From Paenibacillus_AR mesotrionivorans (GTDB lineage: Bacteria > Bacillota > Bacilli > Paenibacillales > NBRC-103111), in NCBI RefSeq assembly GCF_046098205.1, contig NZ_JBJURJ010000006.1, positions 124,001 through 188,000 of the forward strand: a DNA stretch of 64,000 nucleotides. The letters run 5' to 3'. Shown here one piece after another: positions 49,611 through 57,334 of the stretch; position 1 is the stretch's first letter; every line of letters starts with the position of its first letter. Below the pieces are notes generated by a model. That model searched no databases. It was not told the DNA's origin and saw only the letters and a program-made list of their open reading frames with translations. Position numbers and translations under genes: made by a program.

Positions 49611-50264
49611 TTATGCTTTTCCCGCCAGGGAAAACCGGGCGGCTTTTTCCTTGGCCTCGGCAATGGCCTTTTGCTTGATGTCCTCGGCTTTGTCCGGGAA
49701 GGCGCTCATGCCTTCGACGAAGATGGCATCCACTTGGGTAACGCCGATAAAGTTGAGGATTTTCACCAGATAGCTGTGTCCGCTCTCCAGCGCCGCTGCC
49801 GGGCCTTCCGAATAAATCCCGCCGCGGGCCTGGATGTGCAGCGCCTGCTTGTTGTTCAACAGGCCCGCTGGGCCTTGTTCGGTGTACTTGAAGGTTTTGC
49901 CGGCGATACAGATGGCGTCGATGTACGCTTTCAGCACGGGCGGGAAGCTCAGGTTCCACATAGGAGTGACAAAAACATATTTGTCTGCGGCGACAAATTG
50001 GTCCACCAGCTCGTTGAGCTTGGTGATTTTGCTTTTTTCGGCCTCAGGCAGCTTGTCGAAAGCGGCGCCGGAGCGCAGTTGGCCCCAACCGCTGAACACG
50101 TCGGCATCAATATGCGGAATGCCCAGCTTGTACAGGTCCAAGTGCACCACATTGTCTTGGGGATGCTTCTCTTTGTAGGCGTCGACGAAGGCCTTGCCGA
50201 CAGCCAGACTGTAGGACATTTGGTGGTCCAGCGGATGGGCGGTAATATACAGCAATGTAGCCAA
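49611..50264 (-). CDS. azoR: FMN-dependent NADH-azoreductase
   Basis: A 217-residue flavodoxin-fold protein: LLYITAHPLDHQMSYSLAVGKAF at the start, TPMWNLSFPPVLKAYIDAICIAGKTFKYTEQGPAGLLNNKQA in the middle. This is the AzoR/AcpD family, which reduces quinones and azo dyes with NADH and protects from thiol-reactive stress. An AAAGGAGAG site precedes ATG 50264. It stands alone with its own terminator. Confidence 0.92.
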   Translation of the reverse strand: MATLLYITAHPLDHQMSYSLAVGKAFVDAYKEKHPQDNVVHLDLYKLGIPHIDADVFSGWGQLRSGAAFDKLPEAEKSKITKLNELVDQFVAADKYVFVTPMWNLSFPPVLKAYIDAICIAGKTFKYTEQGPAGLLNNKQALHIQARGGIYSEGPAAALESGHSYLVKILNFIGVTQVDAIFVEGMSAFPDKAEDIKQKAIAEAKEKAARFSLAGKA

Positions 50265-50376
50265 TGGAATTCTCTCCTTTTTTTGTGGGAATGAGGATGT
50301 TGTTGTTCATGTTCCTCTTTGAGTGTTCGCTCTTTCCGTGGAAAATATTATCCACGACTGCGGCAAATCCGAAAGC

Positions 50377-50410
50377 AAAAGCCAGCCCCGGACATAACTC
50401 CGGAGCTGGC
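50377..50410 (-). terminator. Terminator of the cotH operon
   Basis: On the minus strand GCCAGCTCCGGA-GTTATG-TCCGGGGCTGGC followed by TTTTGCTTT. It lies just after the cotH stop. Confidence 0.85.
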
Positions 50411-50420
50411 TGCCTTCATG

Positions 50421-52265
50421 TTAGTGCTGGCGCCTGAATCGCAGGATAAACCAGCTGGCCGCCAGCATCACCAGCAGCAGTGCTCCTGCTGTTACAGCCT
50501 CGCTGAAGCCGCCTGTCTGGGCTGCCTGCTGGCCGCCGGGGCCGCCCGGCATTCCGGGCATGCCGCCTTGAGGGCCGCCGCCTTCACCGCCGAAATCCGG
50601 CGGTATCATTTGGCCACCCTGCTGCTGGCGTCCGCCTGGGCCGTTCTGCTGGGGGACTCCGCCCTGCTGTTGGCCGTCGCGGTTACCCTGCTGCGGGATT
50701 CCACCCTGCTGCTGGCCATTTTGGCCGTTCTGCTGGCCGTTGGTTTCCCCTGCGCCGCCTCTCATCCCGCCCATGCCTCTGCCGCCGCCCATTCCTCCGC
50801 CGCTGCCCTGTCCATTGTTAGTAGAAGCAATGGTTCCGTTCAGCTGCTGAATGACACTGGTGATCATGGTGGTGTTGGCGGTTTTCAGCTGCTCCACTCC
50901 CTTGAGATACTCCTCGTAAGTGTAAAAGGAGGTGGGATCATTCTCCACATAAGCGGAGATTTTCGCGGCGAGCCCATCTACCTTGGCATTAAACTTTGTT
51001 TCCGAGAGGAAGCCTTCACTGATTTCCTTCAGAATGGCGTGGTAACGCTCCTTATACTCGTCCACCGCCAGCAGCTTGGCAATCAGCGGCCGTTCGGCCA
51101 CGGCGCCTTGGGTAGGCTCATCGATGAGCACCGAAGCGCCCGTTGCCGTCTGGGCGTTTTGACCCCCCATGCCGGGCTGCTCGGCTTGTCCGTTGCCTTG
51201 CTGCGCTGCTCCCGCGTTGGCCTGTGCCTGGCCAGCCGCATCCGCACCGTTGGCATTCCCTTCTCCCGTCGGGACGTTTTGACCGCCCATACCTCTGCCG
51301 CCCATACCACCCATGCCGCCGCCCATACCTCCGAAGGCCATGTTATAGTCCCAGGGCAGGACGTTGAAGATACCTTCATCCTCATACAGATAATAATTCT
51401 GCTTGTTGGACCCCAAATAACTGTCCATATTGTTGGTTGCCACATTCAGTGCAATGTACTTGAGCACATTGTCTACATTCAGCACGGACTCATAATCGGT
51501 GCCGTTGTTCAGCTCCTCCAGCATCTCAATGAGAACATCCCCGTTGGAGGACTTGGACTTTTGCGCCAGCCCCGTATACTTGGAGAGATCGTCTCCCAGC
51601 CAGGACAGGTCACTGCCAACACCAGTCATCTCGCCTTTGTACAGAGCACCGTAGGAGTTGCCGAAGTTCCGCTCCAGATAAGCATCGCCCACCTGCTCCA
51701 CGGCCAGATAGAAGCCCCACAGCTTTCCGTTGATGTAGACGTTGACGTAGGAATGGCCAGGTGTAGGCAGCCCCATCTCCTCCGCCAGCTCGTAGGTCAG
51801 GAACTCCCGCATATACGAGGCATCGCTGTAATTGTTATTCAGATTGATTTTACTGATGCCAGCCAACGTTTGGTTATCCACATATTCATCAAAGGACAGC
51901 TTGAAGCTGTACCGGTCAGAGTCTTGCATCTGGACCACGCTGCGCAGGCTCAAATTTCCCTTGGTGCGGATTCCCACGTTGTCGAATTTGGTCCCGTTGT
52001 ACTCCACCGAGGCCATTTTGTATTCCTCCAGGGAGGCATTGTCCAGCATGTCCTGGAAATCCGCCTCGTCCACAGTAATCTTTACATCAATAACCTTTTC
52101 CTTGGGAAAAACCGTTTCCGACAGCTCCTCCGCCGTTTTTCCCGAATAGGCATTTGCCGGTACGGTTAAGGCCTCTTGGCTGCCGGAGTATTTTCCGTAC
52201 AGCCCCACCGCCAGCATCACCACAAACAGTATCACCAGCACAGGTACCGCCGTTTTGGATTTCAT
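50421..52265 (-). CDS. CotH-family protein kinase with low-complexity inserts
   Basis: A 614-residue protein from ATG 52265 (the ATG six bases earlier is too close to GGTG). A membrane helix at about 7-27, then the CotH kinase: VGIRTKGNLSLR, INLNNNYSDASYMREFLTYELAEE, WGFYLAVEQVGDAYLERNFG and LPWDYNMAFGG (metal Asp). A Gly/Met/Ala/Gln-rich insert (about residues 305-370) follows the metal Asp. A second Gly/Gln-rich stretch (470-580) ends in a C-terminal helix. CotH kinases phosphorylate spore coat proteins in B. subtilis. Here it is joined to a VTC/DUF4956 operon. Confidence 0.88.
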   Translation of the reverse strand: MKSKTAVPVLVILFVVMLAVGLYGKYSGSQEALTVPANAYSGKTAEELSETVFPKEKVIDVKITVDEADFQDMLDNASLEEYKMASVEYNGTKFDNVGIRTKGNLSLRSVVQMQDSDRYSFKLSFDEYVDNQTLAGISKINLNNNYSDASYMREFLTYELAEEMGLPTPGHSYVNVYINGKLWGFYLAVEQVGDAYLERNFGNSYGALYKGEMTGVGSDLSWLGDDLSKYTGLAQKSKSSNGDVLIEMLEELNNGTDYESVLNVDNVLKYIALNVATNNMDSYLGSNKQNYYLYEDEGIFNVLPWDYNMAFGGMGGGMGGMGGRGMGGQNVPTGEGNANGADAAGQAQANAGAAQQGNGQAEQPGMGGQNAQTATGASVLIDEPTQGAVAERPLIAKLLAVDEYKERYHAILKEISEGFLSETKFNAKVDGLAAKISAYVENDPTSFYTYEEYLKGVEQLKTANTTMITSVIQQLNGTIASTNNGQGSGGGMGGGRGMGGMRGGAGETNGQQNGQNGQQQGGIPQQGNRDGQQQGGVPQQNGPGGRQQQGGQMIPPDFGGEGGGPQGGMPGMPGGPGGQQAAQTGGFSEAVTAGALLLVMLAASWFILRFRRQH

Positions 52266-52283
52266 CTGCATTCACCGCCGTTA

Positions 52284-52958
52284 TTAGGATACATAATCGC
52301 CGCTATAGCTGATCAGCACGGCGTTCTTGACTCCGTCAACAGCAGAAACACGATTGACGAATTGAGCCTCCTTTTCCTTCACACGGATCTCGATGGTCAG
52401 CTCCACGTTGCCGCGGGACACGGTTTTTTGCTTCAGGTTAAAGCGTTTGGCTTCGCCTTGAACGGCCTTCATCACATGGGTTTCGCTTTCGTCGCTGTCG
52501 CAGTTCACGACCAGCAGGTACGGGGTTTCGAAGGATGCTTTTTTGATAAAGATGAACATAACCAGACCGATCACGACAGAAGCTGCCAAGGCCAAGGAAT
52601 AGAATCCTGCACCCGTTACAATACCCACAGCGGCGGCCCAGAACAGGAAGATCAGATCAGTAGGGTCCTTGATGGGCGTTCTGAAGCGGACGATGGACAG
52701 GGCCCCGACCATACCCAGGGACAGCACCAGGTTGGAGTTAACGGCAATGATCACCATGGACGTAACCATTGTCATTCCGATGAGAGAAATGTTGAAGCTT
52801 TTGGAATAAAGCACCCCGCTGAAAATCCGCTTATACAGGATGTAGATGAAGAAACCCAGCAGGAATGAGATGGACATGGTGATGATGATTTTGCCGATAT
52901 CGATGTTTGCCGTGAAATTATCCATTACCGAGTTTTTGATCATGTCTGTAAAGTTCAT
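52284..52958 (-). CDS. DUF4956 membrane protein
   Basis: A 224-residue protein with about four membrane helices (IITMSISFLLGFFIYILYK, SLIGMTMVTSMVIIAV, the LVLSLGMVGALSIVRFRTPIKDPTDLIFLFWAAAVGIV block, and YSLALAASVVIGLVMFI) and a soluble C-terminus. ALSIVRFRTPIKDPTDL is the hallmark. GGGAGG precedes ATG 52958. DUF4956 genes accompany VTC-type polyphosphate polymerases in many bacteria; their role is unknown. Confidence 0.88.
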   Translation of the reverse strand: MNFTDMIKNSVMDNFTANIDIGKIIITMSISFLLGFFIYILYKRIFSGVLYSKSFNISLIGMTMVTSMVIIAVNSNLVLSLGMVGALSIVRFRTPIKDPTDLIFLFWAAAVGIVTGAGFYSLALAASVVIGLVMFIFIKKASFETPYLLVVNCDSDESETHVMKAVQGEAKRFNLKQKTVSRGNVELTIEIRVKEKEAQFVNRVSAVDGVKNAVLISYSGDYVS

Positions 52959-52960
52959 CG

Positions 52961-53668
52961 TTATTGATCCTCCCAGGAGTTCATTTTAATATACTTGCGG
53001 CAAATCACATACTTGGAGGCTGACTGACGCTGCAAACCCTCCATTTGCAGAGCATCCCGGATGTAACCGGGGAGATATTCGTCGAATTTCACTTCGAGAA
53101 TGATGAAATTTTCATCTAGCGCACGGACGGCTCCCAGCTCCGTATCGAACAAATCCGTACTGCTCAAGCCGCTCCGCAGCTCCTTGTCGAAGGTAATGCG
53201 GACGTTGCCGTTGGCGCAGACATAAGGCTCCCGGACATAATCTACGATCACCTTGGGGCGGAGCAGCCGGTGCTTCATTTCATCGTACAATTCGGCGAAC
53301 AGCGGCTTGTCCGGAACGTTCAAAATCTCAATATTCCCGTGCAGCAGCTCATCGACCATACTGCGGGTGAGGGACTCCTTTACCTTGGCAATGTACTCGT
53401 TTTTCTTGATTTTTTTCTCAAAATGGATGACCTTGTCTTCCATGTTGTAAATGCGGATCCGGTATTTCACCCGGTCGCTGACACCGCCCAGCTTCTCATC
53501 CAACGCCGTATTGCCGATATCGTCAAAATATAGGCTGCGAATATGGTATTCACCGTTAGGCCCGGCATGCTCATCGCGCTTCATCAAGGCCTTGAGGCGC
53601 TGCCGGATGGTAAAATACTGGTGGTAATTAATCATAAATTTCAGCTCGTTGCGATATTTAAGTCCCAT
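52961..53668 (-). CDS. VTC-domain polyphosphate polymerase
   Basis: A 235-residue protein from ATG 53668 (GGGGTG site). The start MGLKYRNELKFMINYHQYFTIRQRLKALM is the VTC tunnel fold. YHIRSLYFDD and KYRIRIYNMEDKVIHFEKKIKKNEYIAKVK supply the basic tunnel lining, and FIILEVKFDEYLPGYIRDAL the Glu/Lys pair. VTC domains make polyphosphate from ATP. It is the first gene of the VTC-DUF4956-CotH operon, behind a Pho-box array. Confidence 0.88.
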   Translation of the reverse strand: MGLKYRNELKFMINYHQYFTIRQRLKALMKRDEHAGPNGEYHIRSLYFDDIGNTALDEKLGGVSDRVKYRIRIYNMEDKVIHFEKKIKKNEYIAKVKESLTRSMVDELLHGNIEILNVPDKPLFAELYDEMKHRLLRPKVIVDYVREPYVCANGNVRITFDKELRSGLSSTDLFDTELGAVRALDENFIILEVKFDEYLPGYIRDALQMEGLQRQSASKYVICRKYIKMNSWEDQ

Positions 53669-53732
53669 GGTTGTGCACCCCGTTTCTGTGTGTCTTGGAG
53701 AAGGGAAGCGGCTTCCCTTGTTTCTTGAGACC

Positions 53733-53814
53733 ATCATAACGGTTGTTTATGAATGTTGGTTTAAGGAAGACTGAATGTTCGCTGAATGTTATGCTTATGT
53801 TAACGGAATGTAAA
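53733..53814 (-). promoter_or_regulatory. Pho-box array and promoter of the VTC operon
   Basis: On the minus strand TTTACA (53814-53809), TTAACA (53803-53798), ATAACA (53792-53787) and CGAACA (53781-53776) follow each other with exactly 5 bases between, an 11-base step. CCAACA at 53759-53754 is two further steps away. TATGAT (53738-53733) is a good -10. This is the layout of PhoP-binding TTAACA repeats in Bacillus Pho promoters, orientated toward the VTC gene. Confidence 0.7.
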
Positions 53815-53859
53815 CGCCTCTTCGGAGCACTGCAAAAAACCAATGGAAGGAGAATGGCC

Positions 53860-55110
53860 GTGAAGTGGAATTCGATCGCCTTGTGGGCGGGGGTGGGTGC
53901 TGTTATCCTGGTCGCTGTGTTGCTGTCCACTCTCCAAAACCTTGGCAGCAGCGGAAAAAATGGCCCCTACTCCATTGGAATGACATTCCGCGGGGAAGCG
54001 TCAACGTCCCGCGCATTTACTTGGCGGTATGACCAGGGTGAGGCGGACGGTGTTCTGCAGGTGGCCCTAAGCCGCGATGGGCTGGTGAAGGATCAGGCGG
54101 ACAAGCTGAGCTTCACCGCCTCCCGGGAAATCCGTACGGGGGAAAAGGGTAAGACCGAGGGGGTCTATCAGGCGGAGGCATCAGGTCTTAGCCCCACTAC
54201 CGGCTATTGGTACCGGGTGGGAGATGCAGCGGCGGATGTGTGGAGTGAGCCGGCTTCGTTTACGACCGGGCCGGAGGCCGGAGCGGACGGGGAAGTGAGC
54301 TTTTTGCATGTGACGGACTCGCAGGGAGAGACGGAGGCGGACTTCCGCCTGTGGAGCCGCACCCTGGAGCAGGCGGTGAGGCAATTCCCCCAGGCAGCTT
54401 TCATCATGCATACAGGGGATCTGACGGAAAATCCGGAGGATCCGGCGGCATGGCGGCACTTTTTTGACCTGGCCCGGCCGGTCCTGTCCCGTCTGCCCTT
54501 AATGCCCACAACCGGCAATCATGATGAGGTGGATAACGATGCTCTGGAATACCGCTCCCGCTTTTTTCTGCCGGACAACGGAATCACCTCCAAGGATAAA
54601 GGCCCCAGCTATTCCTTCGATTACGGGCCAGTGCATATGGTTGTGCTGAACACGGAGTCGGATTTGAACAAGCAGCGGGATTGGCTGAAAAAGGACCTGG
54701 CCGCGTCGGCGGACAAGCCTTGGCGGATCGTAGCCATACACCGGGGCGCTTATGGGGGCAATAGGTACGACAAGCTGGAGGATTGGGTGAAGGTGTTCGA
54801 TGAGTACCAGGTGGATCTGGTGCTCCAGGGGCATAATCATGAATATTCCCGTTCGTATCCCCTGCGCGGCGGCAAAGTGGTTGGCAACGGCGATGATCCC
54901 GTCCGGGAACGGACCGGTACTGTCTATGTGACGCCCAATACGGCAGGGCCGAAGTTTAACGACAAAAAGGAGGACCTGTTTTACCACAAGGTCCACTTCC
55001 AGAACAAGAAGCAGATGTTTGGCGGTGTTACCGTCGCCGGCAAGACGCTGACTTATGAGGCCTATGATGTGGACGGCCGCCTGCTGGACCGTTTTGTGCT
55101 GGAGCATTGA
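53860..55110 (+). CDS. Metallophosphatase with purple-acid-phosphatase-like N-domain
   Basis: About 416 residues from GTG 53860, 7 bases after AAGGAG (the ATG two codons earlier is too close). A membrane anchor is at about 7-25. Residues 35-140 form a fibronectin-like domain. The catalytic part has FLHVTDSQG, IMHTGDLTEN, TTGNHDE, VAIHRGAYGG and LQGHNHEYSRSYP, all five metallophosphatase motifs. It is outside the cell and divergent from the VTC operon, sharing its control region. It may release phosphate. Confidence 0.9.
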   Translation: MKWNSIALWAGVGAVILVAVLLSTLQNLGSSGKNGPYSIGMTFRGEASTSRAFTWRYDQGEADGVLQVALSRDGLVKDQADKLSFTASREIRTGEKGKTEGVYQAEASGLSPTTGYWYRVGDAAADVWSEPASFTTGPEAGADGEVSFLHVTDSQGETEADFRLWSRTLEQAVRQFPQAAFIMHTGDLTENPEDPAAWRHFFDLARPVLSRLPLMPTTGNHDEVDNDALEYRSRFFLPDNGITSKDKGPSYSFDYGPVHMVVLNTESDLNKQRDWLKKDLAASADKPWRIVAIHRGAYGGNRYDKLEDWVKVFDEYQVDLVLQGHNHEYSRSYPLRGGKVVGNGDDPVRERTGTVYVTPNTAGPKFNDKKEDLFYHKVHFQNKKQMFGGVTVAGKTLTYEAYDVDGRLLDRFVLEH

Positions 55111-55126
55111 ATATGTGTTATATGCC

Positions 55127-55161
55127 AAAAAAACCGGAGCTCACGAACGCTCCGGTTTTTT
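55127..55161. terminator. Bidirectional terminator
   Basis: AAAAAACCGGAGC-TCACGAAC-GCTCCGGTTTTTT serves the metallophosphatase gene on plus and the lipoprotein gene on minus. Confidence 0.92.
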
Positions 55162-55200
55162 GGTGATCGGGTTGTTTGATCGGGTTAATAGTTGATCGTG

Positions 55201-56784
55201 TTAATCCAGGGTCACGATTATCGAAGAGGATTCCGCTTCCCACTGCAGGTTTGCACCCAGCGCTTCCGCTACACTCCGCAGGGGCACATAGAAGGAGCCT
55301 TGCTCCACCACTGCAGGACGCTCCAGGGAAAGGTCCGTTGAACCATTGAGGGCTGCTTTGCTGCTGCCTGCTGTCAGACGGATGCTGTGTTTCCCGTCAG
55401 CTGTAGTTAGAACCACGGATTGGCTGGCTGCATCCCAAGCCAAATCCATATCCAAATTGGCAGCCAGGGAACGGGCGGGAACCATGGTTACGCCGTTATC
55501 GCTGTAAGCCGCCCAGCCGGCAGTATATTCATCCAGCTCCTCCTGGGGCATCACGTAGAAATAACCGGTTTTGCGGGTAACGTGAAGATCATCCTTCAGG
55601 AATTTGTAGAGGGCCGACTCAGGCTTAATTGCCTCCAGCGCTTGTTCCGGACCGTCCAGCTTCATGAGATCCAGTGCCCCGGCAGTTGAGATGGTGTCAG
55701 CTTTCACCGTACCGTTCACATTCCAGTTTTCGAAGCTGCTTTTGACACGGATGGACTTCAGAGGGCTTGCGTCCGTTTCCGTCGGCGCCAGCAGCAGGTT
55801 AGCCACGGACTTGCGGACCTTCATGTTGTTGTCCACATACAAATCGACCGTCATGGAGGATTTGTCTCCCAGGAACTTCACCGCTTCCGTTCCTTCGCTG
55901 TCCAGCATGACCAGCAGAATAACCAAAAGCTGCTTGGCTTCCGTTTGGACAACCTCTACACCCTCCTCCTTATTCTGGAGGATGGAGCGGATGGCCCCGA
56001 GCACCGAGCTCAGCTCATCGTCACCACTCATATCCGCCGGAATGAAGCTGTTCACGGCGCCTTGAATCACATCATAGTATTGGGCAATAACTGCCTTCAT
56101 GGCCTGGTCATCCTTCATCAGGTTCAGGATGAAGGTCCGCAGCAGCGGCAGAATGTCCTTGCCGTCCAGATCAGCGCGGACATGGTGCAGGTACACGCTT
56201 TCGCCGTTGATGGTTTCATTGCCGGACTCCAGCTTCAGCTTGGAGGGGTTGGGCATTTTGCCAAGGAGATATTCATACAGCGGTTTGATGTAATTGGGGT
56301 CTGCCGCCTTCTTCTGGAAGTCGGTCATCCATTTCATGTCTACGCCGTCGTACAGCCCTTCTCCAGTAGGATCGGCAAGATCCGTGGTGGAGATGGTAAA
56401 GGGTTTAGTGGCCCCTTCCGGCAGTACGGTCAGTGCCTCCGGAGATATGTATGCGGTAAAAGGAATCGACTTCTTAGCCACTTCTAACGCACCTTTTACC
56501 GAAGCCACTTGAGTGCTCTCCTGCTTAATGTGGTCGAAGCTCAGCTTCATTTGGCTGAAGGCCGCCATAGCCGCCGAGTCCGGGCCCGCTTCCTTCAGCG
56601 CAGCCTCATCCAGCTCCAGCGAAACCTCAACGGAGCCCTTGCCTTCCATCGTCTTCATATCGAAGGAGCTTAATAATGCCTTGTTCAAATCCACGCCGCC
56701 GATTGCTTGGCAGCCCCCGATCAGTCCTGCAATCAAACAGACTACTGCTAATAAAATTCCGTAACGCTTGGTTGTCCTTCTCAT
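55201..56784 (-). CDS. Lipoprotein with copper-amine-oxidase-like stalk domain
   Basis: A 527-residue protein from ATG 56784 (AGGAGG, 7-base spacing). Signal and lipobox: RYGILLAVVCLIAGLIGGC. The middle (about 50-400) is a helical/beta domain I cannot name. The last 115 residues (VTMVPARSLAANLDMDLAWDAASQSVVL ... FYVPLRSVAEALGANLQWEAESSSIIV) are two copper amine oxidase N-terminal (stalk) repeats, common in Paenibacillus surface proteins. Function unknown. Confidence 0.78.
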   Translation of the reverse strand: MRRTTKRYGILLAVVCLIAGLIGGCQAIGGVDLNKALLSSFDMKTMEGKGSVEVSLELDEAALKEAGPDSAAMAAFSQMKLSFDHIKQESTQVASVKGALEVAKKSIPFTAYISPEALTVLPEGATKPFTISTTDLADPTGEGLYDGVDMKWMTDFQKKAADPNYIKPLYEYLLGKMPNPSKLKLESGNETINGESVYLHHVRADLDGKDILPLLRTFILNLMKDDQAMKAVIAQYYDVIQGAVNSFIPADMSGDDELSSVLGAIRSILQNKEEGVEVVQTEAKQLLVILLVMLDSEGTEAVKFLGDKSSMTVDLYVDNNMKVRKSVANLLLAPTETDASPLKSIRVKSSFENWNVNGTVKADTISTAGALDLMKLDGPEQALEAIKPESALYKFLKDDLHVTRKTGYFYVMPQEELDEYTAGWAAYSDNGVTMVPARSLAANLDMDLAWDAASQSVVLTTADGKHSIRLTAGSSKAALNGSTDLSLERPAVVEQGSFYVPLRSVAEALGANLQWEAESSSIIVTLD

Positions 56785-56985
56785 CCATCTGCCTCCTGTC
56801 AATAGAACCTGCTATACCATTTCCATACTTATGGATGGTTTTCCTTCTCTATACCTGTAAATCATGCCAAAAATGGTGCTTCGGTCCCGCGGGGGACGTT
56901 GAGGAGGAGCACCAGCACGATTTATCGCTTCGGCGGAACACGCGCAATCGTTGCTTCCGGACAGCCCCCGCCACCTCCCGGACGG

Positions 56986-57220
56986 CTAACGGAACTGAGC
57001 GACGCTTAGAGGCGGAAATTAGCTACCTCGGCGCGCTAATGGATCTTAGCGATGCTTAGAGGCCGAAATCCCCTTCTCGGGGCGCTAACGGAACTAGGAG
57101 GCTCTTAACCGGGGGAACCGGACCAAATTAGCTTAAAAATATGCGCTAAGAGGCGCTGAGTTCCGTTAGAAATCAAACGGGGCCCTTTTCTGCCGCTAAG
57201 CGCTTCTCAGTTCCGTTAGC
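56986..57220. repeat. CTAACGGAACTGAG array, three forward and two inverted
   Basis: CTAACGG or CTAATGG starts at 56986, 57036 and 57085 (steps 50 and 49). Inverted CCGTTAG starts at 57163 and 57213 (step 50). Each unit is about CTAACGGAACTGAGCGACGC with CTTAG following. The gap 56785-57334 has no gene; 56785-56985 shows nothing else. Confidence 0.8.
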
Positions 57221-57245
57221 GGTTCCGCCGCCCCTCCTGCAGCAC

Positions 57246-57285
57246 CAAAAACCCCCGGAACACGCTGCTGCGTATCCCGGGGGTT
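57246..57285 (-). terminator. Terminator of the gltBD operon
   Basis: On the minus strand AACCCCCGG pairs with CCGGGGGTT across an 18-base loop, followed by TTTTGG. Confidence 0.8.
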
Positions 57286-57334
57286 GTGTGTTACAAGTGT
57301 TTAGTTGGTGCAAGTTGCAAGAAACTGCTGCAGC

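Noticed and set aside
50319..52169. A 616-residue plus-strand frame opposite the CotH gene
   Set aside because: It is an antisense frame of a well-supported gene with a GC-rich third position. It shows Leu/Ala/His-rich low complexity and no motifs.
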